DNA from: Tetrahymena thermophila SB210
Taxonomy: Eukaryota; Ciliophora; Oligohymenophorea; Hymenostomatida; Tetrahymenidae
Assembly (NCBI RefSeq): GCF_000189635.1
Contig: NW_002476302.1
Coordinates: 1 to 64,000 of the forward strand
Direction: 5' to 3'
DNA: 64,000 nt
The notes beneath the pieces were generated by a model. The model saw only the letters and a list, made by a program, of their open reading frames with translations. It ran no database searches and had not been told where the DNA came from. Below are positions 53,501-64,000 of this stretch, piece after piece; within the stretch, counting starts at the first letter, position 1, and every line of letters starts with the position of its first letter. Made by a program: the position numbers and the translations under genes.

Positions 53501-55309
53501 TTTTCACATTCATAAAGCTTGCTTTCGTATTGCTTATAAATGGTCAATGCCTTTTCCATTTCAGCGAACTTGGATCTCCAATCATTGAGTTAGCCATCCT
53601 TTTGTTAGATGATAATTTCTAATTCTCTAATTCTGGTTTCCAATTAGTTAATTCTGACGTTGTCGCTTTGATTGTTTCTAAGTCTTTCTAACTCGGCATT
53701 AAGGAAGACAAATCTATTTTCGTATTCCGAAAGCTTGCTATTAAGACCGAGAATCTAAGCTTGCTTGGCTTACATATCTTCATCGTATTACTCACGGCTT
53801 AATCTATTAATTGATAATAAAAGCAAGTCAGTTAGTTTATTTATTTGTAATATACTTAATAAATTAAATATTCAAGCATTTATTTTTTTATTTGCTTTGT
53901 CAAATTTAATTAAACTTATTTTCTATCATCACTTTTTCTACTTTGGCTATTATTATTCTATAAAGAAGGAGAGTAGAAAATAGTGAGTGAGAGAGACAAG
54001 AAGTATAAGTTTGTTATAATATAGTTTGCTTAATAATTTACTTCATTTGCTTGGTGAGTCTTTCGATTTCTAAAGTAAGAGTGTTAATCTTTGACATGTA
54101 ATCGTTAGAACGAGCATCGCTTTGACGAACTTCATTGTTTTGGATTTGGGTGATTCTGATGTTGAGGCTATTAATTTATTCTTACTTTTCGTTCAAGAGA
54201 GCGTGTAATTATTCAATTTGAGCTATGAGTTCTCTAATCTTTTCTTCACGGTCATTGTTAGCTTTTAACATTTCACTCTCATTCTATCTGCCAGCCTTCT
54301 TTCTTTTTTCGCCTTCTTCTTGTAAACGTTCGATTTCTCTTTCTAATAAAATAATTCTTTCGTTATTTTCTACTTGGATAACTTGAGGTTATTGTGGTGT
54401 TTGGTTTTTATAAAGTTCAAGTTCTTAAGCGAGTTACTAGTTAGTTTATTCTAATCTAATTTGCATTAATAAAGAAAATGATCAATTAAAGTTTATTAAA
54501 AGAAAATAAAATTATTGATGGATGGACTGACTCCTCTATATGCTATTTGTTATTAAGCAAGTTAAGTCATTAATACATACATACTTGCAGCTTAAAATAA
54601 ATTTTTGATGGGATAACAATAAAGTGATTAATATTAGATTAATTCACCGTTTTTATTGCAAAAATAAAATTTAATCAATCTTGGATTGATGAACCAGTCA
54701 CCTCTCATTTGTTAATTGATATAAAAGCAATAGAAAATATAAAAAACTAGAATAAATAAGAAATATTTACAATTGGATTCTTTCACTCAATTATTGGACT
54801 TAGAGGGTTTAGTCAGTAGCTATTTCGACTATCTTCTCAATATAGATAGGCTTTTCAACTTCAACAACTCTTTCTTGGATTTGAACTGGCTATCTTTGTT
54901 ATTCGATGATATAGAGAGGAATCTATTCTTTGACGACGGCAGCAACAGGAATCTATCTATCTTGATAAGTGGTGGTACGACCAGGAGAAATGGATTCAGT
55001 GACATATCTAAGAGGGGATTCGCTATGACGAATGATGGTTCTAGAATGTCCAGGAGGAGTTGAGTGTCTGTTGCTAGCACGGACTCTGCTTTAAACTTGG
55101 AAGCTAGGACTAACTTGGGTGACTGCACCAGGAGCATTGGATGAAATCAATTTAACAATGGTGGAATCCTTAGGATATTCAGTGGTAGTAACCTAATGAA
55201 TACCATGGGGAGTTTAACTAATTTAAGATTGAGTTAAAAATCCTTTTTGGTAAAACTCATTCTTGTTAAAGACTTATGAGTTACTGATTATTTGAGGAGT
55301 TTGTTGCAT
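50558..55309 (-). CDS. 1359-aa modular coiled-coil protein with alveolin-like N-terminus
   Basis: Five exons, all phase 2 joins: 54771-55309, 54042-54455, 50954-53803, 50812-50892, 50558-50753; stop TGA 50558-50560. The N-terminal ~180 residues are Ser/Thr/Pro-rich and basic, then carry an alveolin-like stretch of valine/proline/acidic/basic alternation (QERVVEVEKPIYIEKIVEI). The rest is almost pure coiled coil rich in Glu, Gln, Asn, Arg and Leu. Two signatures recur: QSGVNQEE-like (Ser/Val codons at 53359, 52627, 52096, 51586) and VK(K/R)S-like (at 53161, 52936, 52405, 51895, 51364), giving modules of about 170-177 residues. The C-terminus is ISSSQSIVRYSTQVPRN. No membrane segment. Probably a cortical or basal-body cytoskeletal filament protein. 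Codon use is biased toward C-ending codons, suggesting high expression. Confidence 0.87.
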
Positions 55310-58165
55310 CTTTATATTTTTTTATTCTTCTCTGAAACTAAATTCAAGTTTTTTTTACTTTTTTTTCAGTAAAGATTTTTTTCTTATTTATTTTTATTTT
55401 ATTTTAATGCTTGGGTTTCTAAGCCTTTTCTCCGCTCTTCCATTAAATAAAAAGAATCTAGTTAATTACTTAATAAAAGTGCCATTCATAAACATAAACA
55501 TACACATACATACACACACACTCACTCACACACACATGAATAAATATTCATATTAGTCCAATTAAGTCAATATCAATGCCATTTTCATGCAAATAATAAG
55601 TCAGTCATTATTGTTTTTCCTCATTTTAAGTACAACTAAAGTCATATTTTCAATTTTTTTTCATAATAAAATTATCAATAATTTTTGTTTCAAAAACTAC
55701 TGATTAAGATATTTTTTCCTCTCATAAGTGTTTGCTTATTAATTTATTAATCTTTCCATTCTCCTTTACGCACTGAAAAAAAAAAACAAATCATTAATCT
55801 TATTAAATATATGACAAAATTTCAAATTTGCACATTTTTCTTCTTGTTTTAATTCATCGGTAGCTTTTCCTTAATTTTCCTTAATATTTTTTTATGATAG
55901 TTTCAGTTAAACTACATCTGTATGAATTTTTTTTCATTTTTACTATGAAGCAAGCAACGAATATTTATTTTTTAAAGAGATACTGATATCTATCTAAAAT
56001 ATCTGCTTGACTATAAAGATAGAAATAAAATTTATTAATTCACTCTGAAATCTTGATTTATCATCACATAAAAAAGAAAAAGATTTGCAAAAGCTTCAAA
56101 ATTTAATTAGTGTTTATATTCTTTCTTCAAAGCAATTTGAAATAAGTATTTAATACTAACAATCATAGTGCAATAAAAGTGTTATCATTCCATTTTTTTT
56201 GGAGAAATACCAAATATTTGCACAAAATCAACTTTTGAACAATTATCTTTCTGGAATCAAAACTGTTTTATGTAAGTTAATGCTTAATTCTTTTATATAT
56301 ATATAATAGTACAAGAGATATTATTCTATCTACTACGTCACAAAGGAAAACATTAGAAATTCAGCCAAAAACTTGAATTAGTTTTGATAGGATACACATT
56401 TATTAGTAATTAGAATAATAAACTAAAAAAATGATTTCAGTATAATAAAATATGGAGAAAAGATGTTTTGGATGTAATACATTTGGGTAAAACTACTATA
56501 TTAGGTATTAGATCTAAAATTATTTATACTTATTTTTGATCAAGCAAATATCTTTAATTATATTGTGTTATCTACATACCTCATAGTTAAGAAAGATATA
56601 ATAATCTATGTTTAATAATTTAATTGGCAGTTATCGTTTTTGGAGATTCTAGCTTTGAGAAAAAAAATATGTAAAATTCTACTGCTCAAAGTATTTTCTC
56701 TTTAAAGCTATTATAATTTTAAAATAAAATAAAGAATGCTTTGATACATATATAACTTAATTTGAAAGCAATTTCTTTCTTAAATTATAAGTTAATAAAT
56801 TTTACTCTATAGTACAAATACTAATATAACTCAAATGATTTAAGACACGCTAAATTTATATTTATGCTTTTGTTTCTGAAAAAGATATTTAAAATTCATA
56901 AATAAGAAAACTCAAAAGTATTTTTGATTTTTTTCTAGAATTTTTTCTATCCATTTAAAAATGCTTAAGTTGAAATCAGTTTCTGATACTTCTTAGCTTG
57001 TATTTGAATTGTTCATTATACATTTGAGTTTTTATAAAAAATATTATATAAAAAATTCAAGCATAAATAAAATCAGCCAGATTATTTTTTGCAACACTAT
57101 AAAGAACTTATTGATTGGAGCTCGCTGAATTAAATTTATAATTTGATTGATTATTTTATTTCTTTTGAAGCTATCTAAAGTTTTTCCTTACTGGATCAGA
57201 AATAGCTACAAATAATTTAGAATAATAAATTTTATTTTGATATTTGCCTGAGATTAATACTGGACTTATTATACATTTATAAACAAGCACCATACATACA
57301 TTCATTTATTATTTATAGCTTTAGCAAATAAGTTCTTTATCATTAATTCCTACATAAACAATACATTTATAATTTGTAAATTTCTTAACTATTTTTTTAT
57401 TATTAAAATTTTTTCATATGCAAAATAAATTTTATTGCTAAATACAATCTAAATATATCATTAAACTATAAGATACAAATTGACTAATTCATGTTTGTTA
57501 ACTATCTACGATTTCTATGAAATATTTTTATATAGAAAAACATTATGTGGGTATTTTTGTAAATTTGAGTAAATTTAAACATTTTATATGAGTTTAACAA
57601 ATTAAATATTTTAAGTGAATTAAAAGTGGGAAAAAAACAAATAAAACTACTGCAAAATTTAATAAAATTGCTACAATTTTTTGCTTAAATTTTATAAAGT
57701 ATTTATTAAAATTAATAATTTCAATATATTTTTTCTATATCTCAAATTACAAATTTAAGAAAATTATTGAATGAATTTTAAATTGAAATATTTAAATTGT
57801 TTTATAAACTGATTCTATTTATTTTCTGATTCAGAGATAATTATTTAGATAAAAAATATCTATTATTTAAAGTATAAAAATATAAATAATCTTCATCAAT
57901 TTCAATAAAAGTTTCTAAACATTAAATATAATTTTATTTTATTTCATAAATTTTGAATAAAAAATATTTTTAAAATCTTAAAAAAATAAAAACTAAATTT
58001 TTTGAAAATATTATTAAAAATACCTTCATTATATAAAGAAATGTTATTTTTGTATTAATTTTATGCAGAAAACTAAATATATATATATTTTTGTTTGTTT
58101 AGACTTAGTATATTTAATCATATTTTTAGTTAGAAAATATTTTTCTATCTAAAATCTCAAAAGAA
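55310..58165. other. 2.9-kb intergenic region upstream of coiled-coil gene
   Basis: AT-rich spacer between two related minus-strand genes. A CA-rich stretch (ACATACACACACACTCACTC type) lies at about 55493-55538, about 190 bp upstream of the start codon, possibly part of the promoter region. No supported gene. Confidence 0.5.
55493..55538. repeat. CA/CATA simple repeat
   Basis: Imperfect CATACA/CACACA run with interspersed CTCA units, in the upstream region of the coiled-coil gene. Confidence 0.7.
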
Positions 58166-61100
58166 TCAATTACAGCCATACCCACAACCTTTTCTATAAA
58201 AGTAAAATGTTTAATAAAGTTAACAAATTTGATATTTTTAAAAACTCTTACACTCCTTTTTGATATCTGATCTCTGTCTATTGGATCCTTTTATTAAAAT
58301 TTTTAATAAAAAGCATTTAATTTTATAAGAAATTTACTTAATTAATTGTTGCAATTATTGTAAATCGTCATTAAGCCTCTTATTTTCAATTCTGTACTTG
58401 TGGATTAGTTAATCTTTATCACTATTAAATAAAATTATTAAAATTTAATAGAAAAATATTTATTTTTTTTACGCTTAAGAACCAATTGATAAATCATCAG
58501 GAGCACCTGATAATTTTTTAGTCTTTAAAAATTCTACTTCTCCTTATAATTCTGCATTTTTTAAAGCATAGGCAGCGAGTCTTTTTTTGTGCTCTTCTAA
58601 TTCTGAATCCCTTTGGCTTTTAATTATAAAATTAATTGAATGCCATTTAATTACATTTATTATTTTACCTCAATTGTAAAATAAGCTAATGATTATTATC
58701 AGGAGCTGATATTCTATCTGTTCTCTTTAGCATATTGATTTCTTCTTCTAAATTCCTGCATTTTAATTTAGTAAATTTAACTTATTTTTATTAGAAATAA
58801 AAATTATTTACTAAACTTGAATTCTTAGTCTTGAGTTTTCTCCTTCCAAAAAGGTTTATTAGTTAGCCTTGTTCCTAAATTTATTCAAAAAAACATTTTT
58901 ATAATTGGTATCAAAAATATTTATTTCTACCTCCATTAAATCATTTCTTGATCTTTTTCATTTAAGAAACCTTTTAATCTTTCTACATTTTCAGCTACAA
59001 TTAAGATATCATTTTTCGATTATTCATACTTGGCTTTCCATTCACTAACTTCTTGCTAGAGAGTGATCAATTAAATTGAGCTATTTAAAACATAAACTTA
59101 AATTTATCTATAAGAATAATTAATTATGAATACCTTGTTTAGTTTGTTTTTAAGACTAATATTTCAGAATCTTTTTCTCTGAGTTGGCGTTAAAGATCTG
59201 AATTTTAGTCAATTATGATCTTGTTACTCTTTTCAATTTCGTTAAATTTGAATAAAATTTATTAAGTTTCCAAATCTTTTGAATTAATTTAGTTTTGTAG
59301 AATCACGCACTTATTTGCAAGGTCAGTGTTATCTTAGCGGAGAATTTTCATTTCCATATCATTATTTTAGAGATAGTTAATGTCAAATGAAGGTTGTTTA
59401 TTTCCTGACTAAGACTCTAAAGCAGAACATATAAGAACGAATTAAGTAAGTAACTCAAAATAATTTCCTTATAATTGATTATATTATGTTTCATAGAGGT
59501 AAATTTAGTTGATTTAAACATTGTATTAAGATAATTATGATTCTAGTTATTATACTTTATTGACCAAGTCATTATTTTGGCCAATAATAACCTTATTGTT
59601 ATATTCGCTTTCTTAAAATTAAGCTGAGATATTTTAATATTTAGCCTCAGCTTCACTTAATTACCTAGTTAAATTATCACAGCGACTTCTTAAATCATTT
59701 GAATCCATATTTTATATCTTTAATTATTGAGAAAGATTATAAATTTAATTGTTCAATTCTTAAATATGGGCTTCCATCATGCCTGTGTTACCCTTTGCAG
59801 ACTCCATAGCGCTAATTTATTGTTCATAATTTGCACATTTCTACATAAGTTCTTGGATTTTATCATCTCTATTTTTGATTTCGTTCTCCATCCATAGTTA
59901 CTACTATTATAGCTTACTTTCTTTTTCTTTATTAGATCTCTTTAAACCTTCTACTTCATTTAAATTGGACAATTAGTTTTCAAGATTTCTGCATCTATCA
60001 ATCAATACATTTATTTCTTATTATTTCTTTTGAAGTTCATCATTCATAATGATGAGCTGTTATTCCATTTCCTCAAGTCTTTACTTATTTCCACCTGACT
60101 ATTTGATCTAAGTTTACAATACTTAAATTTAGGTTTCATAATCCTTTATTTTTAATTCTAAAGTATTAATTTTAAGCATAGAGCTTTGTAGTTCAATCGA
60201 GGACCCTTAAATCTATTGAATTTGAATGTTCAAAGAAGAAATCTAAGCATTTAAAGTTTAAATCTAAGACTGCAAACTCTTATTTTCAATCTCAAGTCTG
60301 ATTTAATTCTCAGAATTATTTTGAATTTAAGCAAGTTGCTATTTTAGACGCTCGATTTCGTTGTTTCTATCCCTTTAAAATTAAAATTTTTAATTTTTGT
60401 TAGCTTTTATAATCAATTTACTTTAACTGCATATTTATAATTTCCACTTAATAGTTAACCTGATTGCTTTATGAAAGCCTCAACTATTACATTTCTGCCT
60501 CAAGTTATCCACATTTTTATTTCCATACTTCAGCTTCTGCAGAGAAGTTTGATTACAAAACGACTGTCTAAAATTTGCTTTAAAGCATTTTAAAAATAAT
60601 TTTATTAACTTCTAAATTTGCTAATTATTATATTAATTAAATTAAAGTAATTTAAGTTACCCTGCTGATGATTAAGCCTCTAATTAAGCAGTCAAAAGGA
60701 AAATATTATTCAACAAATCATACTTTTCTTCTTCCTTGTGTCTTTTTATATTAAAATGTTTTCTTTTTCAAAAAAATTAATAAAATTTTATTATACTGAA
60801 CAATTTAAGCAAGTTATCTATTGTCTTATTCAAACTCTTCACACTTTCTTAGTAAATCCTCAAACTAGGCTTGCAAAGCTAAGTATTGTTGAGAATTTTA
60901 ACTAACCACGTTAACAGAATATCCGTTTTGTTGACGAATTTAATTAATTTCAATGCTCAATTATCTAATTTTAAAGGTATTTTATATAATTAAAATGATT
61001 TAAACTTTTAGTTTTTACTATATTTGTTAGTCTTTCAAGTCAGTTGCCTTGATAAGCTAAGAGATGTGAGCATCTTTAAGAGTTAGCTTGTTATTTAGGT

Positions 61101-61828
61101 CTTCTATTATCTTCTAAGCAAGCAAAATATAAGATTTTTTCCATACTTTCTGTTTTTTAAGTAAAGATTTGTTAAAAAATATTTGATTTAATAAAGTTAA
61201 TTACTTTGCTGAATTTTAATTCAGTTACTTCCTTTTATTCATCATCAGAACTATCTGAATCTCCACCGTTTTTGTTGTTTGTTTTTTTAACTTTTTCTTC
61301 TTCTAATGGCTATTGAGCTACTTGTTAAACTAAGTTTTTAAATTAATAAAATGATTGAAGGATCATAAAAATTAAAATTAATAAATTTATTCATTAAATT
61401 TACCTGCATATTGGTATGGATTGTATTCAGGAATGCTACTCTTACTTTGCCTAATTAATATATTTTTTTATTATTTATCCTCAATAAGTATCAAATAATA
61501 TAAAAAAGTGTTACTAAATAGAATTTTAGCTTGGTGTTCTTTTATGCTAAGTCACTGTTGTTGTAGTTACAGTTACTTGCTTATTAAGAGATGGATCAAA
61601 AGAGCTGTAAATATTTGTTTGAGGTAATATTGAATTTGATTCATTGAATTAAACTACTCCTCCATTACTTGTTCCAGAATATGTGTAAACTGTTGTAGGT
61701 TTCACTATATCAGTAGAAAGTTACCCTAAACCTGAATTAGGAGAAGAACTAATAATACCGAATTAAGTTTAAAGTTAAGATAAACTTTGATGTGTTTATG
61801 GAATGTAAGAGCTCTAAGATTATTGCAT
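58166..61828 (-). CDS. Second, intron-rich coiled-coil protein, related to the 50558-55309 gene
   Basis: ATG 61828 (MQQSQSSYIPQTHQSL) opens a Ser/Thr/Gln-rich head with KQVTVTTTTVTQHKRTPSQ, similar in style to the MQQTPQIISNS head of the neighbour. Exon 1 ends at 61515 at phase 2. A later exon holds an acidic patch (GGDSDSSDDEQKEV), then exons of coiled coil follow: KIIEDLNNKLTLKDAHISQ, QYLALQAQFEDLLRKCEE, RDRNNEIERLKQQLAQ, and a QIKQSGGNKQRLEEMEQQL block (about 60080-60120) that mirrors the QSGVNQEE signature of the neighbour. At least ten short introns interrupt it. Exons near the 3' end read DSELEEHKKRLAAYALKNAE and DKDQLIHKYRIENKRLNDD. The stop at 58166-58168 depends on two inferred terminal introns and is uncertain; the body is well supported. 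Likely a cytoskeletal rod protein. Confidence 0.72.
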
Positions 61829-63596
61829 TTTTGGTAAAGCTATTTCTAATATTAATAGATAAGTTAATTTTATTTATTATTAATTATTTTCTACTTATTT
61901 ATTATAAAATCTTAATTACTAATATCTAAAAATAATGAGGTGATTTGATTGAATATTATGCTTAAGGATATTTTTTATAATTTTTTATTTCCCAAACATT
62001 TAGGTAATTTACAAAACCAAAGATTTCTAATGACTAAATGAGTGAATCAATTATCAATTGGAAAATAAATTCCAGAGAGAATAGAAAATAAATACATAAA
62101 AATAAAAATAAACGTTTTTAGTTACCTTTAAATTAATTTAAAATAAAAGTCAGTGTATTTATTTAAATTATTATCATTAAGTAATCTAAAAATTTATCAT
62201 GGAAATATATATTTTATTTTTAATTAGCGCTGTTATTTATATTATTTTCTATTACTTTTGAAAACCAACTTTCTCAAAAAATAACCCATATTACATTAAA
62301 TAACCAATAAATATTATTAATTATTTAAATGCCAATTTTTAATAAAAAAAGGAATAAATTTCACTTAATTTAATTTGATGGTTTTTAATCTATGTAAATA
62401 AAAAAGGTTAACTTACTTTTACTTCAAATAATTTAGAATAACTTAAACTAATTTAATAATTATTTATAAAAATATATTTTTCTTTTCTTAATTTGAATTT
62501 ATTCAAAGAATTATTTTAATTCTCTTAATAAAAAATTTATGTGATTGATTATTAAATTAATATCTAAATTTGTTTAAAATATTGTAAGCACCAAATATTT
62601 ATGAAATAAATAAATCAAAAAAATGATTTAAACTTTTTAAAACCTAAATAGTCAAATTAATTTTAATTGATTTTTAATGAAATTCTTTTTTTAACTTTAA
62701 TGAAATTTTAAAACAAATGAAATAATTAATTGTTTCATTCTTTCAAAAAACTAAACATTTATTAATTTTCTTATTATAATCAAAATATTTATCAAATTTA
62801 GTTTATTAAATGTTTTATCTTTGTTATTTCAAATTTTATCAAAAAATTAGTTTAAATATTGCAATCAATTTTAAGAAAAAATAAATTATGTTAGAATTTT
62901 ATTAATTTTTAATCAAATAAAAATCTATTAAAACAAATTATATTTTAAATATTATTAAAATTATTTAAATTTATTAATGAATAATCCTTATTTTTTAAAA
63001 AGCTTAAAGTTCTAAAGATTCATATAAAAAATCTACTTTATTTATTATTCCATTAAAGTAAAATTTAGCTTAAAAATTTGTTGTTAATTTAAATAAAATT
63101 AAAATTTCTATTCATTCCTAAAATTTAAAATGTCTTTTTATTTATTTATTTATAAAAAATTGAACATTTATCTAAAAATAAAATCTAAAATGAAAGTAAT
63201 TATTTAAAACTACATGTTTGTATATAAAATTTAAAATAAGAAATATGCAAGTTGATTGATATATTTATTGTAAGAAAGTATGTACATTATATAAGATTAT
63301 TATAGATTTATTCAATTAGCTTATAGTTATTTTATAATTTATTTAAAAATAAAATAGAATTAATATATTTTGTATAATATCAAGTAATATCAAATATTAT
63401 TATTTATTTTTGTTTTATTAAACTTTATTAGTTATAAATTTATCAATTAATTATTAACTATAAAACATTCATTTATTTTTTTATTGCCTTTGAGAATTTT
63501 AACAAGCCTTTTACAAATATAACCTCATTTTTTAAAAATTGTATGTTTCATAGCTAGTTGCAAAGTTTATTCAAAAATAGATATTTTTGCTTATGA
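61829..63596. other. Intergenic, AT-rich, no gene seen
   Basis: About 1.8 kb of highly AT-rich DNA upstream of the second coiled-coil gene and downstream of the right-edge gene. No protein-like frame or RNA gene seen. Confidence 0.5.
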
Positions 63597-64000
63597 TCAA
63601 GAGTTTACAGGATTTAACTTAGAACGTACATAATCAAATTTATGAGCTACCAATTCTTATAAAGAATCAGGTTTATATTTTTTGATATTCTCAAAATATT
63701 TTTATTCTACATATTTTGAGTTGACATCAATGAAGTTTTCAAAGAATTCTTCTATCATAAATGAGTCCAGCATTTCATTAACATGAAGAAGTACTTAACG
63801 TGTTTCGTTTGTGAGTGCCATATATTAATGAGAAGTAGTAGACATCTACTGTAACTATAAATGGAGTTCTTTGGCTTTTGAAAAGATTTCATCCACATAA
63901 TTGTAAATCGTTGTCTAAAAGAATGAGTTATCAACTGATTGTATATTATTGATTTCATTTTTTAGCAACTGATTGTCTTAGTAATGAGGTGATGTTTTTA
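63597..64000 (-). CDS. C-terminal end of an unrecognised helical protein (cut by window edge)
   Basis: Frame open from the right edge to TGA 63597-63599, about 133 residues. It reads as charged helix (QLLKNEINNIQSVDNSFF, DEIFSKAKELHLQLQQ, NETRQVLLHVNEMLDSFM, EEFFENFIDVNSKYVEQ), ending KFDYVRSKLNPVNS. Several Gln are TAA/TAG. Helical hairpin character would suit a tethering, cytoskeletal or ciliary complex subunit, but the fragment is too short for a family call. The start and any upstream exons lie outside the window. Confidence 0.7.

Noticed and set aside
54773..55063. 96-codon plus-strand frame
   Set aside because: Antisense to exon 1 of the modular coiled-coil gene, which has the better composition and splice support.

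Overview
The window is the left end of a ciliate macronuclear chromosome, most likely from Tetrahymena or a close oligohymenophorean relative. It opens with 52 perfect units of the C4A2 telomere repeat. Genes are read through in-frame TAA and TAG (Gln); TGA is the only stop that closes frames at sensible C-termini. Introns are short, AT-rich and GT...AG, mostly 50-120 bp. Intergenic DNA is extremely AT-rich. Tools using the standard code shred every gene here, so all gene models below were rebuilt by hand from the sequence with the ciliate nuclear code.

Layout, left to right: telomere (1-312); an unrecognised 420-aa single-exon gene starting only 182 bp inside the telomere (494-1756, +); TRM1 tRNA(m2,2G26) methyltransferase (2109-4371, -); a CXorf65-like small protein (4981-5979, -); a small tetraspan-type membrane protein (6315-7285, -); a large multi-pass transmembrane protein with a PAS-like domain, of the ciliate TmcB-like type (8123-16477, +); a secreted/type I surface protein (17349-19057, +); HemB porphobilinogen synthase (20586-22020, +); a 4.7-kb gene-poor stretch; the DNA polymerase delta catalytic subunit (26725-30581, +); a 1597-aa intronless protein with cyclic-nucleotide-binding-like segments and a long low-complexity tail (31237-36030, -); GH63 alpha-glucosidase I (36501-38885, -, intronless); a 436-aa helical protein (39440-40750, -); ribosomal stalk protein P0 with a 1.5-kb first intron (43438-45952, +); a tandem CCCH zinc-finger protein (47571-48395, +); orphan coding exons (49288-49838, +); two large related coiled-coil proteins on the minus strand (50558-55309 and about 58166-61828); and the 3' end of another minus-strand gene running off the right edge (63597-64000).

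Most are unlinked housekeeping functions (tRNA modification, haem synthesis, replication, N-glycan trimming, ribosome) mixed with ciliate-type membrane and cytoskeletal proteins. There is no operon-like logic and no mobile element, CRISPR array, rRNA or tRNA gene that I can support. The most novel material is the coiled-coil pair. The first member has an alveolin-like N-terminal segment and a rod built from repeated modules of roughly 175 residues, marked by two recurring short signatures; the second, about 2.9 kb away, shares its architecture. The 4.8-kb intronless cNMP-binding-like gene and the unassigned exons after the CCCH gene are also worth attention. Exon boundaries come from reading frame, GT/AG sites and family conservation; those I could not settle are flagged.
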